A stretch of 64,000 nucleotides of DNA, taken from assembly GCF_030272615.1 (NCBI RefSeq), contig NC_081415.1, positions 263,486,925 through 263,550,924 on the forward strand, written 5' to 3'. The translations under genes were made by a program, and so were the position numbers. Origin of the DNA: Cryptomeria japonica. Taxonomy: Eukaryota; Streptophyta; Pinopsida; Cupressales; Cupressaceae. How positions within the stretch are numbered: position 1 is the stretch's first letter; the number at the start of each line of letters is the position of its first letter. Of the stretch, positions 10,838 through 23,999 are shown piece after piece. Under the pieces are notes generated by a model, which was not told the origin of the DNA, made no database searches, and saw nothing but the letters and a program-made list of their open reading frames with translations.

Positions 10838-11394
10838 TGTAGACACTCAAAATTGTCATGTCTAATTAAATAAATATTTTATTTATTTAATTATCTAAGC
10901 CTAATTCTTCTATTAATTAAATAAATTTTTATTTATTTAATTAATTCATTTATCCTCTTCTAGCCTTATTTCTTATTTAAATAAATACATTTATTTATTT
11001 AAATTATCCCTTTCCTAAATTAAATAAATATTTTATTTATTTAATTGTCCTACTTCTTCTATTAATTAAATAAATCTTTATTTATTTAATTAATTCATTA
11101 TCTTTTTCTACACATGACACATGTCATTCATCTCTAAATTCATACACTACCTACCTCTTTCATTATTTTGGTATTTCTTTTACCTACCCTCTAATCCTAG
11201 CCGACCTCTCTTTTTACACCTCTCAATCTTAACCCTCCATTTCATACTGTGTCTTCTATTTAAGGAGATGCTTCCTTCATTGTCAAACCCTAATGACTGA
11301 TTTTGGGGTACTTGGCTACACTACGATCCTACTTGCAACCACTTTCCATTCTTTGTTGAGCTCTTGTGCATACAAAAATCTGAGAGCAAATATA
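10838..11394 (+). repeat. LTR (+ strand), 3' limit unresolved
   Basis: Starts TGTAGACACTCAAAATTGTC, matching the minus-strand start of the LTR at 17111 (TGTAGACACCTAAAAGTTGT), so the two belong to related families in opposite orientation. It has a TATA-like 'ctatttaagg' near 11256 and a transcribed-leader-like region after it. The 19-mer aaatctgagagcaaatata (11376-11394) recurs at 25238-25256 and probably marks the U5 side. The exact end and the partner LTR were not found. Confidence 0.5.
10862..11095. repeat. Cluster of A/T palindromes
   Basis: Five copies of the self-complementary theme aattaaataaat - attattt/attttt - atttatttaatt, about every 45-60 bp (near 10863, 10912, 10975, 11018, 11060). 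Each could form a hairpin. The cluster lies in the U3 part of the LTR. Confidence 0.8.
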
Positions 11395-13380
11395 TCAAGC
11401 AAGATCAATGGAGATAGGAAGAATGGAGATCAAAAACCCTATTGGACATGTGATGGTATAATCTTTGTGATTTTGAGTTATTTTTGCATTGTCTTAGGTA
11501 ATCTTCATATGTTATGGTGGATCTTTGTTCATTGTTAGGCTAGGGTTTAGTGGTTGGATTCATTTAGCCTTGCAATATTGTTGTTATTGTTATCCACTTT
11601 CACCATAAACACTTTTTTTTTTCTTGATATTTCTTTTTTGTTCATGCTTTTGATATTTTGATATAAATTTTTTTTCTCTTTATTTTTCTTGCATTGGCTT
11701 TTAATTGATGAAACTTATGTGGGTCTGATAATTACAGTGGTGCTGAAGCAAGATTTTAGATTTTTCACTAGCCATGTCTTCAATTTAAGAGATCACAATA
11801 GTTTAGAGCAATCTATTAAGCGTATGAGATATAGTAATCAAAAGATGTCAGTACCAAGATATGATAAGTGGTTCTTTTATGGATTGAGTGTGTATCCCAA
11901 CCAAAATAAAATGTTAGAGAGGAACAACCTCATATTTTGAAGCGTTTCATGAATATATATCTAGGAAAAGGACTGAACATGAGAATCGAGCATGGGCAAG
12001 TGTGAGACAAAATGACATAAATTCCTATTTCATAGATGACGATTTTATGCAAAGGATTGAATGATAGGGATTGAAGGATAGAAAAGAGATGCTGGATAAT
12101 AGATAGAATGTTTGAAGATTTGTGTGAGGATAGATGGAAATGTATTCAGGATGAGTGTTGGTACACAACTCAAGAAGTGATGAAGAGATGGAGGAAATCA
12201 AATTTTGGGACATAAGGACCCAAAATAGATAGAGGAAATGATGGAAGAATATTTTTGGAAAGATGTTTAGATAGAGGATTGAAAGAAGTTCAAAGATGTG
12301 TTCCTTTGTTGATCTTTCTTATGGATCATTTGAGGTGTTGGATTGGTGGATGGATGAAGGTAAGGACCCAACATGGATGGAAGGGGTGGAGAGTTTGACT
12401 TTGGAATGAAAGGACCTAAGATGGATTTGAAGGATGAAAAGTTTGACTTTGGAATAAAAGGACCTAAGATAGATTTGGAGGATGAAAGGATTCCTTGATC
12501 TTGATCTTAACTTGGAGTAGGATAATTTGAGTTTGTACTTTCCTCTTGATTTGGAATTAGATTAATGAAGGAGATGGAAGGGATATAATGATTTTGCTTA
12601 GGAGGTGGATGTTGAATGGGACTCTGCTCTTGAGATAAAAGGGATCCTCATGGATGGAATACCAAAATCTTAGGGGATCATCATAAGCTTCTTGATAGGT
12701 GGGATCCTGATAAAAAATGGGATTAGATTGGAGAGCCATAATATCTTGATCTTAATTTAGGTTAGGACTCATTTCCTTTGATTGAGTTTCCTTTTTCTTG
12801 GTTTGATGATGAATGGTCATACGAATGATAAAAGTTGATGTTTTTGATAGGTTGATGTAGAGAAATTTACTCCTTTTGATAAGGGTCCGAGGACTAGGTT
12901 GTCTCTTCTTTAACTTAGTCTTTTGATGAAGACTTCTTCTTCTCAAAATGTGGGGAGTGGTCACACACAAATGATCAATGTTGATGTTGATGTTGGATTT
13001 GAATACTCAAGTTTACTTTATCAAGTAGAGGTTTAGTTTGATTCGCCTCCATGACAAAGTGTGTCAAATGATATGGATAAAGTCTCCCGATATGGAAACT
13101 TGATTTGACAACTTGAGGACCTAACTAGGTATTGTTTTGATAGGAACCTTTGATCATTGTATTGATACTCTTTAATTTTGTTGGATGAAGTCTGATCTCA
13201 AGCTAGTTGATGATTTGAAAACTCATTCTAAGAGTGTTTTGTTGGATTTGAGAATTTTCTCACTAATGATCTTTTCAAAGTTTTGTTGTTGGATTTGCTA
13301 AGGGACCCGAAAGGGTATTTGAAACTATTGATAAAAATCTCCCAAAGTGACTAATTTGCTCTTTGTTTTTCCCTAATATT
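11395..13380. other. Decayed internal retroelement sequence, no assignable gene
   Basis: Short open stretches on both strands (11689-11940 +; 12557-12739 and 12752-12970 minus) carry no family motif that I recognise. The minus-strand 12970-12557 pair is rich in basic and Pro/Tyr residues and could be a gag remnant of the element whose LTR lies at 15705-17111, but this is weak. A duplication of about 60 bp ('agtttgactttggaat.aaaggacctaaga') lies at about 12388-12480. Confidence 0.35.
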
Positions 13381-13384
13381 GATC

Positions 13385-13705
13385 ATGCGCTAAGATAGAG
13401 ACTGAATATGCTAAAGAATGTTCAAGATATGCTATAGGATGTTCACAATGTGCTATGTTGTCTTTCCTATGCGCTAATATGTTCTGATTACGCGCTATTG
13501 TTTGGATTGAAAGCGCTATGATATGTCCTAAATGTGCCACGTTGATGTCTAAATGCGCTAGACTGATGTTGACAAGCACTACCTAAAATTTTACTAGTAT
13601 GATACTGATTGTGCACTAAGTTGAGTGATGAAAGTGCTAGGCTTTAGTGCAAATGCGCTATTGAATGCTTGCTACGCGCTAGGATGTTGCTCCTATGCGC
13701 TACCT
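13385..13705. repeat. Degenerate GCGCTA repeat field
   Basis: The word (a)tgcgcta or a one-base variant (tgtgcta, agcgcta, tgcacta, tgctata) recurs about every 20-30 bp across 320 bp, with variable text between. The same word recurs at 15370-15625. Confidence 0.75.
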
Positions 13706-15369
13706 GTCCTGAATTCTTTGTTTCCATTGTTTTTGAGTTTTAACACTTGTGATTTTTAAAGATGATTTCGTTTTGGATACTCAAGCTTACTAAGTCAAAT
13801 AGATAAACTCTTGATCACTTGGTTTGATATTTCCCTAATCTTGTTGGATTTGGAAATATTCTCCACTTTATGATTTTTCCTTGTTTGAATTGACTTTTGA
13901 GTTTGATTGTTGGATACTTTGCAAGATATTTTAACATTTGTGACAAGAATACATAGCACACATGAAGAAAATGGTCATCCTAATCCTAAACATTGAGTGT
14001 ATGTTCTTTTTGAGGATGTGTTCAAATCCCCAATGTTATCACCGGTTTGATTTACAACAAAAGAGACATCAGATAGACTCTCTATTCAAAGGTCATTGAC
14101 AATATCATAGCCCACTAGTCTCAGTACTCTGTCAACTCAAATATCCTTGTCACCCCCTAGGGGGCACCCATTTTTTTGCCTTTTACCAGAAATTAAATCA
14201 AAGTGAATTGCTTCACAATTGAGTAGTTATCTTGGGAGATATATGGTGAGTGATCTTGGAGGCAAATTCTTCCCCACCCTTGCACGATGACATTGCCAAT
14301 GTTTGGTGACTGACTCGATTCAAAGTCTCTAATGCCAAGGTTCTTAATCAGGCTTCTGTTCAGTCTTTAGTGATAAACTCCCTTAGGAGGCTTTCCAACC
14401 TTTAGAACAAAGGCTTTATGTATCGTAAAGATACTGGGGGAAGGTTAATCGCTGAGCAAAAATGTTGAAGGGACTTTCGTCAACCTCCACTTTTGATTAT
14501 AGTGGGTTGGAACACTTGGCGATAAAGTCGTTGCCCACTTAGATCATTCCCCTCTCACCAACCATTTAAATGACGCTCTAAGAGAAACTCGGGAGGGCAA
14601 TCCTACTAAAGGTTTTAAATGCTTGAAATACTGAAAGCGTAAGAATGGTTTAGCTTTTTGGTCACCCAGTTAAGGGGAGAGCATATACCTTCCACTTTCG
14701 AGACAAGGCACAAAATGGTTCTTTTTAACCTCACAATTCAGTTGTTTGCTAACTTCTATTGGGAGATGTTGCTCCAAAAAGGTATGGTGTTCTTTTTCAC
14801 TCTCAAATCAATGATTTTCTTATCTAAGTAAACAAATCCTAGTCAACAAAGCAAATTCTTCAATATGGTCAACAAAATGAATTTGATAGGGAAAGGATTT
14901 CCCTCTTTTGCTTTATCTAGAATTTGGAAAAATGAGGTTCTTTAACTTATGCAAAAAAAAAAAAAAAAATGGATCCTTTTAGACACCAAAGGATGGTGAT
15001 GTTCATTTTAAAGCTTCACAAAAATAGAGTTTGTCTTGTTCTTTTTAAAACCCCAAAAATGAAGTGTTTTCTCTTCCTATGAAAGTAAGGTAAGGTTTTT
15101 GTTTGTTGTTCTTTTTAAGTTACCCAAAAGTAAAATGAGCTCAATTTTACTAATAAGGAAATGAAGAAAACTTTAAATAACTAACTTCACAAAGTTAGAA
15201 ATAAAAAAATTCAATCAAAAGCTTAAACATAGTAAAATGGAATCTCCCAAGCCTGCAAACAAATGTTAGTGAGCTGCAATAAAAACTAATGAGCAATAAT
15301 AATGTTCAAGGTGGACTTCTACAAGTATAATCTTATATCTTTGTTACAATTTTGTTTTTCTCTGTGTCT
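13706..15369. other. Non-coding retroelement-like stretch
   Basis: No ORF worth calling. It includes an A-run of about 17 at 14954-14970, and repeated 'gttctttttaa' phrases near 14718, 15035 and 15110. It lies between two GCGCTA fields and next to the PBS of the LTR at 15705, so it is probably the leader/internal region of that element. Confidence 0.45.
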
Positions 15370-15625
15370 GATATGCGCTAATTTGCAGACTAGATGCGCT
15401 ACAGAATGCTCTAGCCAAAAACCTAGATGTGCAACGTCGTTGCATGGATGCGTTGCACTAATGTTTTAAAGCGTTGAGGCTTACAGGAATTAGCAGAAGT
15501 GATATGCGCTAAGGTTAAGGTGAGATGCACTAATTTTTAGGTCCAACATGCTAAACAGTGAGCGGGATGCGCTAAAGGATAGACCAGATGTGCTAAAGGA
15601 TGGTATCCATGCGCTAATTCAAGTT
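15370..15625. repeat. Second GCGCTA repeat field
   Basis: At least seven copies of tgcgcta or close variants (atgcgctaa, atgcactaa, atgtgctaaagga) with spacing of 20-40 bp, just inside the LTR/PBS at 15683-15705. It matches the field at 13385-13705 in core word, not in the text between. Confidence 0.7.
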
Positions 15626-15682
15626 TTCCGCATACCTGCAAAGTTAGTCCTGCATCAAAAATGATTTGATAAATGGGGTTAT

Positions 15683-15700
15683 GCCCCATGGTGGGCACCA
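15683..15700 (-). other. Putative primer-binding site
   Basis: On the minus strand, four bases after the LTR end, it reads TGGTGCCCACCATGGGGC. It starts with TGG and is in the right place. tRNA not assigned. Confidence 0.5.
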
Positions 15701-15704
15701 TAAA

Positions 15705-17111
15705 TGTATGCTGGAAATGTGGTATCAACCTGCAAGAGGAGAAAACAATTCAAACATACACATGAAACATTGCATTAGAGGCTAGAAATCCAAACAAAGT
15801 AAGTTAAATGAATCTAAACTCTTTAAAATCATTCCATGTTCCTCTATCTCCAAGGATCTTCAAGATTCAAGGTGGCTCTCATCTTGGAAGAGCACTTGAT
15901 TCTTTAAGATGACAACCTAAAGAATGAGATTTAAATGTTTCTAAGATCTAAATGGAATGCAACCAAGATCCTAGTGATGATTTAGATATGAAACTAGATG
16001 ATGATAGGATTCAAGATATTGATATGAAGCATGGACTAGTATGAAAATGATACTAAGATGAAGCTAACATGATACATTTAAGATTATAATGCTATCAAAA
16101 TGATCTAAAATTCTATTATATCAAAGAGAGATAATATGCTTAATGTTATGAGACTATAAGTTTGATGCACAAAGACTTGATTGTTTTGAAGAAGGAATGG
16201 GCTCTATTTATAAGGAAAATAGGGCAATGGATGGTCAAGATTGGATAATCTTATCAAGGGCCAGGATTGAAAGTTAATCAATCCATGTTTACAATTCTCA
16301 CCAATGAAATAGTGATAATTATCAACAAGAGACTGCTTGAGAGGAGATGTAAGAAGCATTAAATGCTTGAGAAGACATGAAGGTTACCTTAAGAGGTAAG
16401 GGTTAAGGTTAGGTTAGGGTTATCTAATGGATAATGCTTTTATCCAAGGGGTAAACTCTTGTGCAAGGGTTAAAGGGATAACCATGGTCAAAGCAATGAA
16501 TGCTTGATGAGACCCTTGGGTTAGATGAAGGTTGAGTTAGGCAAAAAGTCTCTAACCATGTAAGAAGGTTGAGTTAACCGTTAACGGTTTGGAAGATTTT
16601 AAAGGTTAACTTGTTGAAGACATAAAGCCTTTAATGGTTTTCAAAGACTTTGAGGGTTTGAGAAGTGATTTCCCTTTGCTTAGGGATGTGACAATATTTA
16701 GGAGATGGGTTAGGCTAATTTAGAAGTGATTAGAAGAATCTAGAAGGGGGTTTAGAGAGGCAAGTGGGAGATGTAGGATTTTGCAAGTGGGTGGAGGGGA
16801 ATTTAATTAAAATAAAATTAATTTATTTCAATTGTGGTTGCAACTTGCATTTGTAGGATTTTGCAAGTGGGGGGATTTTTATATAAAATTACATTTATTT
16901 AAATGCAAATGAGATTTTAATTAAATATAGATTTAATTAAAATGGGAAAGGGAATAAATTGATATTTTTAATTAAATGTGAATTTAATTAAAATGGCATA
17001 GATAGAAGAAGGGTATATTAATTAAATCTTAATTTAATTACTTGGAAGAATTAAGAATAAGTAAATGAATAAAATTCACTTAATTCATTGTACAACTTTT
17101 AGGTGTCTACA
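15705..17111 (-). repeat. LTR (minus strand), 1.4 kb
   Basis: + strand limits are TGTATGCTGG (15705) and ...AGGTGTCTACA (17111), that is TGTAGACACC...CCAGCATACA on the minus strand. A TATA box reads on the minus strand as CTTATAAATAGAGCCC near 16200-16216, a good core promoter for a transcript heading left. Repeated 'aatttaattaaaat' blocks fill 16800-17040 (U3). No second copy is present in the window. Confidence 0.65.
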
Positions 17112-18985
17112 CTAATTATGATATTTTAATTATTGACAATTTTTTAGAAAAATGTATATGAGAGATAATAAGAATTGAATCAACATAAAATAACGTCTCT
17201 CTAGATGTAGATGATATCCAACTTTTAGATTGTCTTCTTCCTAAATGATTGAAATAAAAATTAGAAGATATAAAAAACACATCTCTCGCTTGAAAAAACT
17301 AATGCAAGATTTATAATATGTTAAAATAGACGTCTCATATGTTAAATTACCATTGCATGATAAGTGACATGATCTTATATTTATTGATAATATACACATG
17401 ATATTCTAGACAATATATTAAAAGATATCTTATTTTAGCTTATGTGACATTGTTTTAGCAATTTAAATTATGATTTGTTAATATGCTAGAAATGACATTT
17501 TAGATAATTTGTCAATATTTTTTATGTGACAATTAAAATAGTTAATAATTATTTTTAATTTATATTCTTTGTAAAATTTAGATGGAAAATGTTTCCTTGA
17601 TAATCCTAAAATGTTAACTTGCATCGCTATTAATTATTTTTCATTATATTACTCATATTTGATAACTTTCTAATTATCTTATTATCCCTGACTATATTCT
17701 TGATTATTTTTTTGGTAATTCGACCAAAGAGATATAATATATACATCTAGTAGACACTTCCAATTGGAAAAGTTGTGGTCCATATATAACTTATATATAA
17801 TGAATCTATATAGAGCATATGTTTGACTAAAATTAATTTTTAGTTAGAAAAATAAATTGAATTTTGCTCATAAGTTGACTTGAAACGTGACACAATATTG
17901 TACTTTTACCCTATGTGTTTTTTGTAATTTTGAAATGATACTTTAGATAATCCCATTAAAAGGTGGTTTATGTTATAATTGGGTAGTTATTTGTTTGTTT
18001 TATTTATTGTACTTATGATGGATATCTTCTAATTACATTTGTTTTGGTGTTTTTTATTCTTTAGAAAGCATAAATTATATTTTTAGTAAGATGTCAAAAG
18101 TTAACCTATATGACAACGTGCATAGCTATATATTATTATCATTTTTATGTGACCGTTGGTAATTAGACACTTAGACACTGTAACTACATTTGTTGTTGTT
18201 TAGATGTGCTCAATAGCAATGACATGCAAAGAGTAATATTAGTAAGAGAAAGTATTGTAGTTAGCGACCTAGAATATAAGATGACCTCCAAGATTGAAAG
18301 ATTCTTTCTTTTTTTAAATGGGCCAATTTTTGGTTGTGTGTTAAAATAGAAAGAAAAATACAAAAAATAAAAAATATACTAAAAAGTGATGCACCAAAAT
18401 ATATCATTAACACAAAACAATCTATTGAAACAAATTATAGGCATGACTATACAATATAATAGATAATTATTCATTGACAAATTTAGAAAAAGATATAATC
18501 ATAATTAATGAATTAAAAACTTCAAATACATGCACAATTATCTGTCAATACGTCGAAGGCATATTATACTCACATATGGATGCAAAAATGTGCATCAATA
18601 AAAACTAGAAGCATTTAATTTGACGTGTTTGTGACACTTAAATGCATGAATGTTTTTATATATTTTTTTAAATTATTATTATTTTATTTTTATTTTATCT
18701 TCTCTTCCACCTCTCAACTCCCACCCACTCAAAGTTAAACTGATAAATCATTTTTTTCTATCTCCATCATGCAACTAGTTGAAGTCATAATTATCTCAAT
18801 CAATTCAATTCATCGAAGCTTCTCATTAGATTTCCACCATTGATAAGATAATCTATTGGAATGAATATAGGATAAAAATACAATGATATAATAATATAAT
18901 AATAATAATATAGTCTCAATAGATTTTTTGGTTTGGTTAATAGTTTAATAGAAACATAAAAACACAGGGGAGGATAACGGAGTTG
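17112..18985. other. A/T-rich intergenic DNA
   Basis: No ORF, repeat boundary or RNA signal recognised. Small (ata)n and (taa)n runs near 18880-18915 are the only structure seen. Confidence 0.5.
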
Positions 18986-19021
18986 TAGAAGGAGAGGGAA
19001 AATAACGATAATGACGAAATA

Positions 19022-19800
19022 GTGGCTGGAGCAGGAGAAGTTGGGCTTGAAGAGGGATGGCGAAAGGAAAGAGAACATGACAATGCACAATTGATAAATC
19101 TATCTGAAGAGGTAGAGGAGGACAGGGAGTTAATGAAAGAATTTGATATTATATGTAGGTCTATAGGGCCAAAAAATGGAAGGGGGAATATTAGAAGATG
19201 GGCCAAAGAAGCATGGAGAATGTATTTTATTATTAAATTTATGCCAAAAATCTTTTTCATCGTCATTTTTGTCAATCAAGAGGATAGGAAAAAATCCTTC
19301 AAGGAGGACTATGGATGATGAAGGAGAATCTGTTATATATGCAAAAATGGATTCCAAATTTTAACCTTGTTGTGTTAAATCCTTATGAAGGTCCTGTTTC
19401 GATTAGATTATATAATATACCAAAAGAGTATTGGTATGAGGAATGCCCAGAGAAAATCAGAAGATCTTTGGGGACTATAACAAAAATTGATGTATATTTG
19501 CTTAATGGAGATTCATATTTATTCACTAGAATCAAAATCATTGCTATAAAGAAAATTCCAAAGGTAGTAAGGTTATGTGTTCATAAAATAATTTGGTTGC
19601 AACTAATAGAGATATCTAAGAACCAAGGTTTTTCTATTTGTGGTGTCGACATAGAGATCATAGAGAGAGGGATTGTAGGCTAGCACAGAGAAGGGAGCCA
19701 AGATGGGTTTCAAAGGAGAAAGCGATGAATCAATTGGGAGGAAAGGAAGAGGTGGTTCCATATGGGACGATTATAGGCTAAGGTAAAGGTGAGGAAACCA
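19022..19800 (+). pseudogene. LINE ORF1 (DUF4283-type, gag-like)
   Basis: Overlapping + frames (19022-19318, 19315-19683) read 'WRMYFIIKFMPKIFFIVIF', then 'WIPNFNLVVLNPYEGPVSIR' and 'LYNIPKEYWYEECPEKI', the pattern of the DUF4283 domain in plant LINE ORF1 and related proteins. A zinc-knuckle tail survives in another frame after 19660 ('RDCRLAQRREPRWVSKEKAM'). At least two frame changes break it. It would have bound LINE RNA in the ribonucleoprotein. Confidence 0.65.
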
Positions 19801-20339
19801 AAATGATTGATAACGGAGAGGCCTCAAGATCGCAAAAAGGAGGTTCACAAAATAGTGTTCGGGAATTCAAAGACATTGGAGTTAGGATTGTAGAATAAGT
19901 AAGTCAAGACCATGGGAGGAAGGAGGTCCATGTAGAGGGTATTCTTGGAAAAAACTCTAAAGAGGAGAAGGGGGGAATTATCTAAGAAAAAATATTTCAT
20001 TAAAGGAAGGAGAAAGTTTGGAGGAAAGATGGGACTCTGAAGAAGAGGGAGAGTTTGGGGATGAATTGGATATAGTTGATCCAAAAAGTATTAGCTAGTC
20101 AGCGACAAGCCTGTTAGGGAAATATAAAAGGAGAAGAGGCAAGTAATCCAATAGATGGAAGAGGGAGGATGAAGCAACTAAAAAAGGTTTTGTTGGCATT
20201 AAATAATTCTAGAATAAATCCAAGGGATATAGGTCCTCCCTTGGACAACAATGAGGTTACTATCATGGAATCTCAGGGACCTTTTGGCTCATGACAAAAG
20301 GGGCTCTCTCAAGCACCATCTAGGAAAGATAATAATGGA

Positions 20340-20960
20340 TATATAATAATCTTACAAGAAATGAATATAAGATATGGTGAAGGATTGAAATTTGTATCAT
20401 ACTATAGGAATCTTTGTGGGAGCCAGAGGTAGCACAAGAGGATTGGGAGTGTTATATAACCTGGATTGAGTGATGTTCAGGAGGTAGTTAGCAATGATAA
20501 TTGGATTCTAACTTGTGTTAAGTGTTTCTTCTAAATAGATACTTTGCCCCTCCTTAATATTTATGGACTGACTAGAACAGAGGAAAAGAGGAAGGTTTGG
20601 AATGATATTTTTAGTTAAATACCTAATATTGACAAGGGGAATATTATAATGGGGGTGATTTTAATGTTATTTTGCATTTGGAGGATAAAAGTGGAGGGGT
20701 TAACAAAGTTACTAGTAATTTATGACTTCAGGGAATTTATTGAGAAAGTGAATGTGGTGGATTGTGAACCCAAGAATGTTAAATACACTTGGACCAATAA
20801 GACAGCATGGTTTACCAACATTTTGAAAAGATTGGACCAGTTCTTCATAAGGAAATATTGGATGAATGAATTTGCTTGATCATCTAGTATTTTGCTGTAT
20901 TCAATATTTGATCAGTATCTCATAGATCTAGAAATAAAGCAAAGTACAAAACCAAAAAAA
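20340..20960 (+). pseudogene. LINE endonuclease domain (EEP family)
   Basis: Pieces in three frames include 'IIMGGDFNVILHLEDK' (the GDFN motif, near 20640-20690), then 'YDFREFIEKVNVVDCEPKN' and 'YTWTNKTAWFTNILKRLDQF', the conserved end of the exonuclease-endonuclease-phosphatase fold in plant LINEs (YTW...RLDRF). The N-terminal catalytic Asn/Glu part is only faintly visible around 20360-20460. It nicks target DNA in the live family. Here it is interrupted by stops. Confidence 0.65.
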
Positions 20961-21576
20961 AGGCTACTTTAAATTTGAGAATATGTGGTGGAAAGAGAGA
21001 TCTTTAAAAAGGGAATTAGAACAATTATGGAATGAGAGTGACATTTTCCAAGGAACAATAAGTTTTATTTTTTCAAGAGGCTTTGTTTTGTTAAAGAAAA
21101 AATTAAAGCATGGAATAGGGAATGCTTTAAAATCATCTTTCAGGAGAAGGAAATGGTTGAGATAGAATTAGAAAATCTCAACAAAATAATTATAAGGGAC
21201 GGTATGAGGCTAGAAGAATAGAATGTAGAAAAAGAACTAAAGAAAAGATTAACTAATATTTTAGAGAAGGAAGAGATATTCTGAAAAGACAACTCCCATG
21301 AAAACTGGCTGATAGCTGGAGATAGGAACACAAAAATATCATGCCTCTGTGAAAACCAAGAGAGATAGGAATATAATTAATTTTATGCTACAAAATGGGA
21401 GAGTTTGCAAGGATACGACTGAGATAGAGCATGAGACTGTTCAAATTTTCCAAGATCTCTTGGCATGTGGTTAGGAAGAGGAAGTGGACAACACTAATCC
21501 TATTTTAAATGTAATCCAAAAAGTTATTATGAAATCAGACAATGATATGTTGATCACACTTTTCTCATAGGAGGAG

Positions 21577-22600
21577 TTGAGAGTGGCGGCTTTTACCCTT
21601 CATCCAGAGAAGATGGGTTTTCAACGTAGCTTTACCAAGAATGTTGGGTTTTTGGGGAAGGAGGTGTGGAAGGTGGCAGGGGATTTTTGTGGAAAGCACA
21701 AATTCATAAAGTATATCAATAATACAATGATAGCCTTAATTCTTAAAAAAACCAAATGTTTGACTTTAGCAAATTATAGAACAATCTCCCTCTGTAATTC
21801 TATATACAAGATAATCTCTAAGGGACTGGCAAACAAACTTAAGTTGGTGATGAGGAAAATGATTGCATTGGATAAAAATGGCTTCACTTCGAGTAGAGAG
21901 ATTTCATAAAACATAATTTTAGTAGCAAAGACCATAAACAATATGAATGCAAAAAAAGATTCAAGGGATGTGTATCAAACTAAATAAACTAAATATGAGT
22001 AAAGCATATGATAGAGTGAGTAGGGCTTTCCTGTTGGAGGTGTTGAGCAAATTTGAATTTAATCAAGCTTGGATAAAGATGATACATTTTTGTGTTTCAT
22101 CTCCCCACGTTTCTATTTTGGTGAATGGGTTTATGTGTGGGTTTTTTAAGGTTACAAATGGCCTAAGGCAAGGAGATCCAATATCTTCCATTATTTTCAT
22201 AACAATGATAGATGTGATGGGGAGGTTTGTTGGGATATTGAGAGAAGAAAAAAATTGGAGAGGAATCAAATTGGTAGAAGAACTAGAACTTGTTAATCAT
22301 GTTGATGATACGATGTTGTTTGGAGAAGAAAGTGTGTGAGAAGCAGAAGTCATAAATCAACCCTTGAAGCATATTTGAACATCTCAAGTCAGGTAATGAA
22401 TAAAGAAAATTCAATTATATTTATTTTTAACTGTAAAAATAATGTGCAAAAAAAGGTTAGTCAAATTTTAGGTTTCAATATTTCCAAACTCCCTATGAAA
22501 TATCTTGGTGTTCCCTTATTTTCTGGATTGGGGAAAGCACACTTTTGGGAAGAGCTAATTGATAATTGCAAAAAAAAGGAGTGGGTGGAAAAATAAGTGG
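21577..22600 (+). pseudogene. LINE reverse transcriptase
   Basis: 21577-21909, 21947-22339 and 22336-22596 carry successive RT motifs: 'MIALILKKTKCLTLANYRTI' and 'SLCNSIYKIISKGLANKL', 'MSKAYDRVSRAFL', 'GLRQGDPISSIIFI', a catalytic box reading HVDDTMLF (usually xADDxxLF, so Ala is replaced by Val with the Asp pair kept), and 'MKYLGVPL'. Three frames are needed, so no functional protein can be made. Confidence 0.85.
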
Positions 22601-22899
22601 CTATCTTTGGCAAGAAGAATTCTTATGATTAAGGTGGTATTGGTAGCTATTCCCATTTTTGTAATGTCTTTCTTTAAATTACACCCACTATAATAATCAT
22701 GGGATTCAAGGGAATGAAAAAAATCATTTGGGAAGGAGTTGAGGATGAAAAGTGCATTCCCTTGATTAATTGGGAGATAGTGTGATTGTCCAAGGATGTA
22801 GGTGGAATAGGACTCCAAAGGATAAGGTCAAAAAATTATGCTCTTGGAGCAAATTTGGTATGAAAACTTTACAAGAATCTAGAGAAAATTTGGTGTAGA

Positions 22900-23640
22900 A
22901 TGATGCAACAAAAATATTTAGACTATGAGGAGCCTAATTGGATTCTAACAATAGCCAATATTGGGGAGGCTCAACAGTATGAAGGTTTATTTTGGAAAAT
23001 AGGAGTATTATTATTGATAATATCACTTGGAAAAATGGCAATGGGAAAACAACACAATTTTGGTGGGATTCTTGGAATAGTGAGGCTCAAATGATTCAAT
23101 TTATTGAAAATAAGGAATGGATTCTTGAGGTCATTCAATGATTTGGAGAAAAGGTTGAAGACTATGAAATAACAAAGGAGGATGGGGAAGCAAATATGTG
23201 GAATTGACAGTTATTTGAAAGCTTAGATATCCAAAGGGAGATCAAGGAGATTATTTGTGCTGAGTTAAAAAAGAGGAAGATTCTTCTCACCAAAGAAGAG
23301 GACAACATTGTGTGGTGTGCAGCCAAGTCGGGAAATTACCAGTTAAGCTTGGCTATGCACTAAAAAAAAGAAGGTAAGTGCTAATTGGCCTTCTAAACTA
23401 TGTTGGAGTAGCAATGTTTTGCTCAAGGCATGGGCATTCCTATGCACATCCTTACATGAGAAGATTATGATCAAAGATAGATTGAAGGTGGCATGGATAG
23501 AGGGCCCTGACTTTTGTGTTCTATGCTTTAATGATGAGGAGAATGTAGATAACTTTCTTTTAAACTATCCTTTTGTAACAAAATGTTGGGAATGGCTGAC
23601 ATTATCTATTGAATGGTCTTAGTGAGACATTGTTCTCTTC
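22900..23640 (+). pseudogene. LINE RVT zinc-finger region
   Basis: The region between RT and RNase H contains 'AWAFLCTSLHEKIMIKDRL' and 'FCVLCFNDEENVDNFLLNYPF' (23490-23575), the zf-RVT module C-x2-C...H-x3-C. In this copy the His and the last Cys are replaced (N and Y), so the finger could not fold. Confidence 0.6.
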
Positions 23641-23999
23641 TTAATTTTTTGTTAAGTTGGCCTGTACATGGGAGGAGTTCAATGTAGGGAGATATTTGGA
23701 TAGTTGCACCCTCAATGGTTGTGTGACATGTATGGAAGGAAAGGGAGGGAATAGAAGGATATTCCATGATCATAAGTTGGGTGTAGAAGATGTTATCCCA
23801 AAAATAAAATAAAAATAGAATTATTGAAGTTGTTAATGCAAGGGTTAAAATGAAAAGGATCGATATTTTTTTTTTTTGGGACAATCAAATGCAAAGAAGA
23901 TGGGATGGTTTGGCTGGTTCTATTAACAATGTGACCACTAAAACAAAGGAGAGGTCCTTAGAACACTGGAAGGCTCATGAGACAGGGAGGCTAAAAATG

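Noticed and set aside
10838-17111. 10838 LTR and 15705-17111 LTR as the pair of one element
   Set aside because: They start with the same words but in opposite orientation, so they cannot be the two LTRs of a single retrotransposon.
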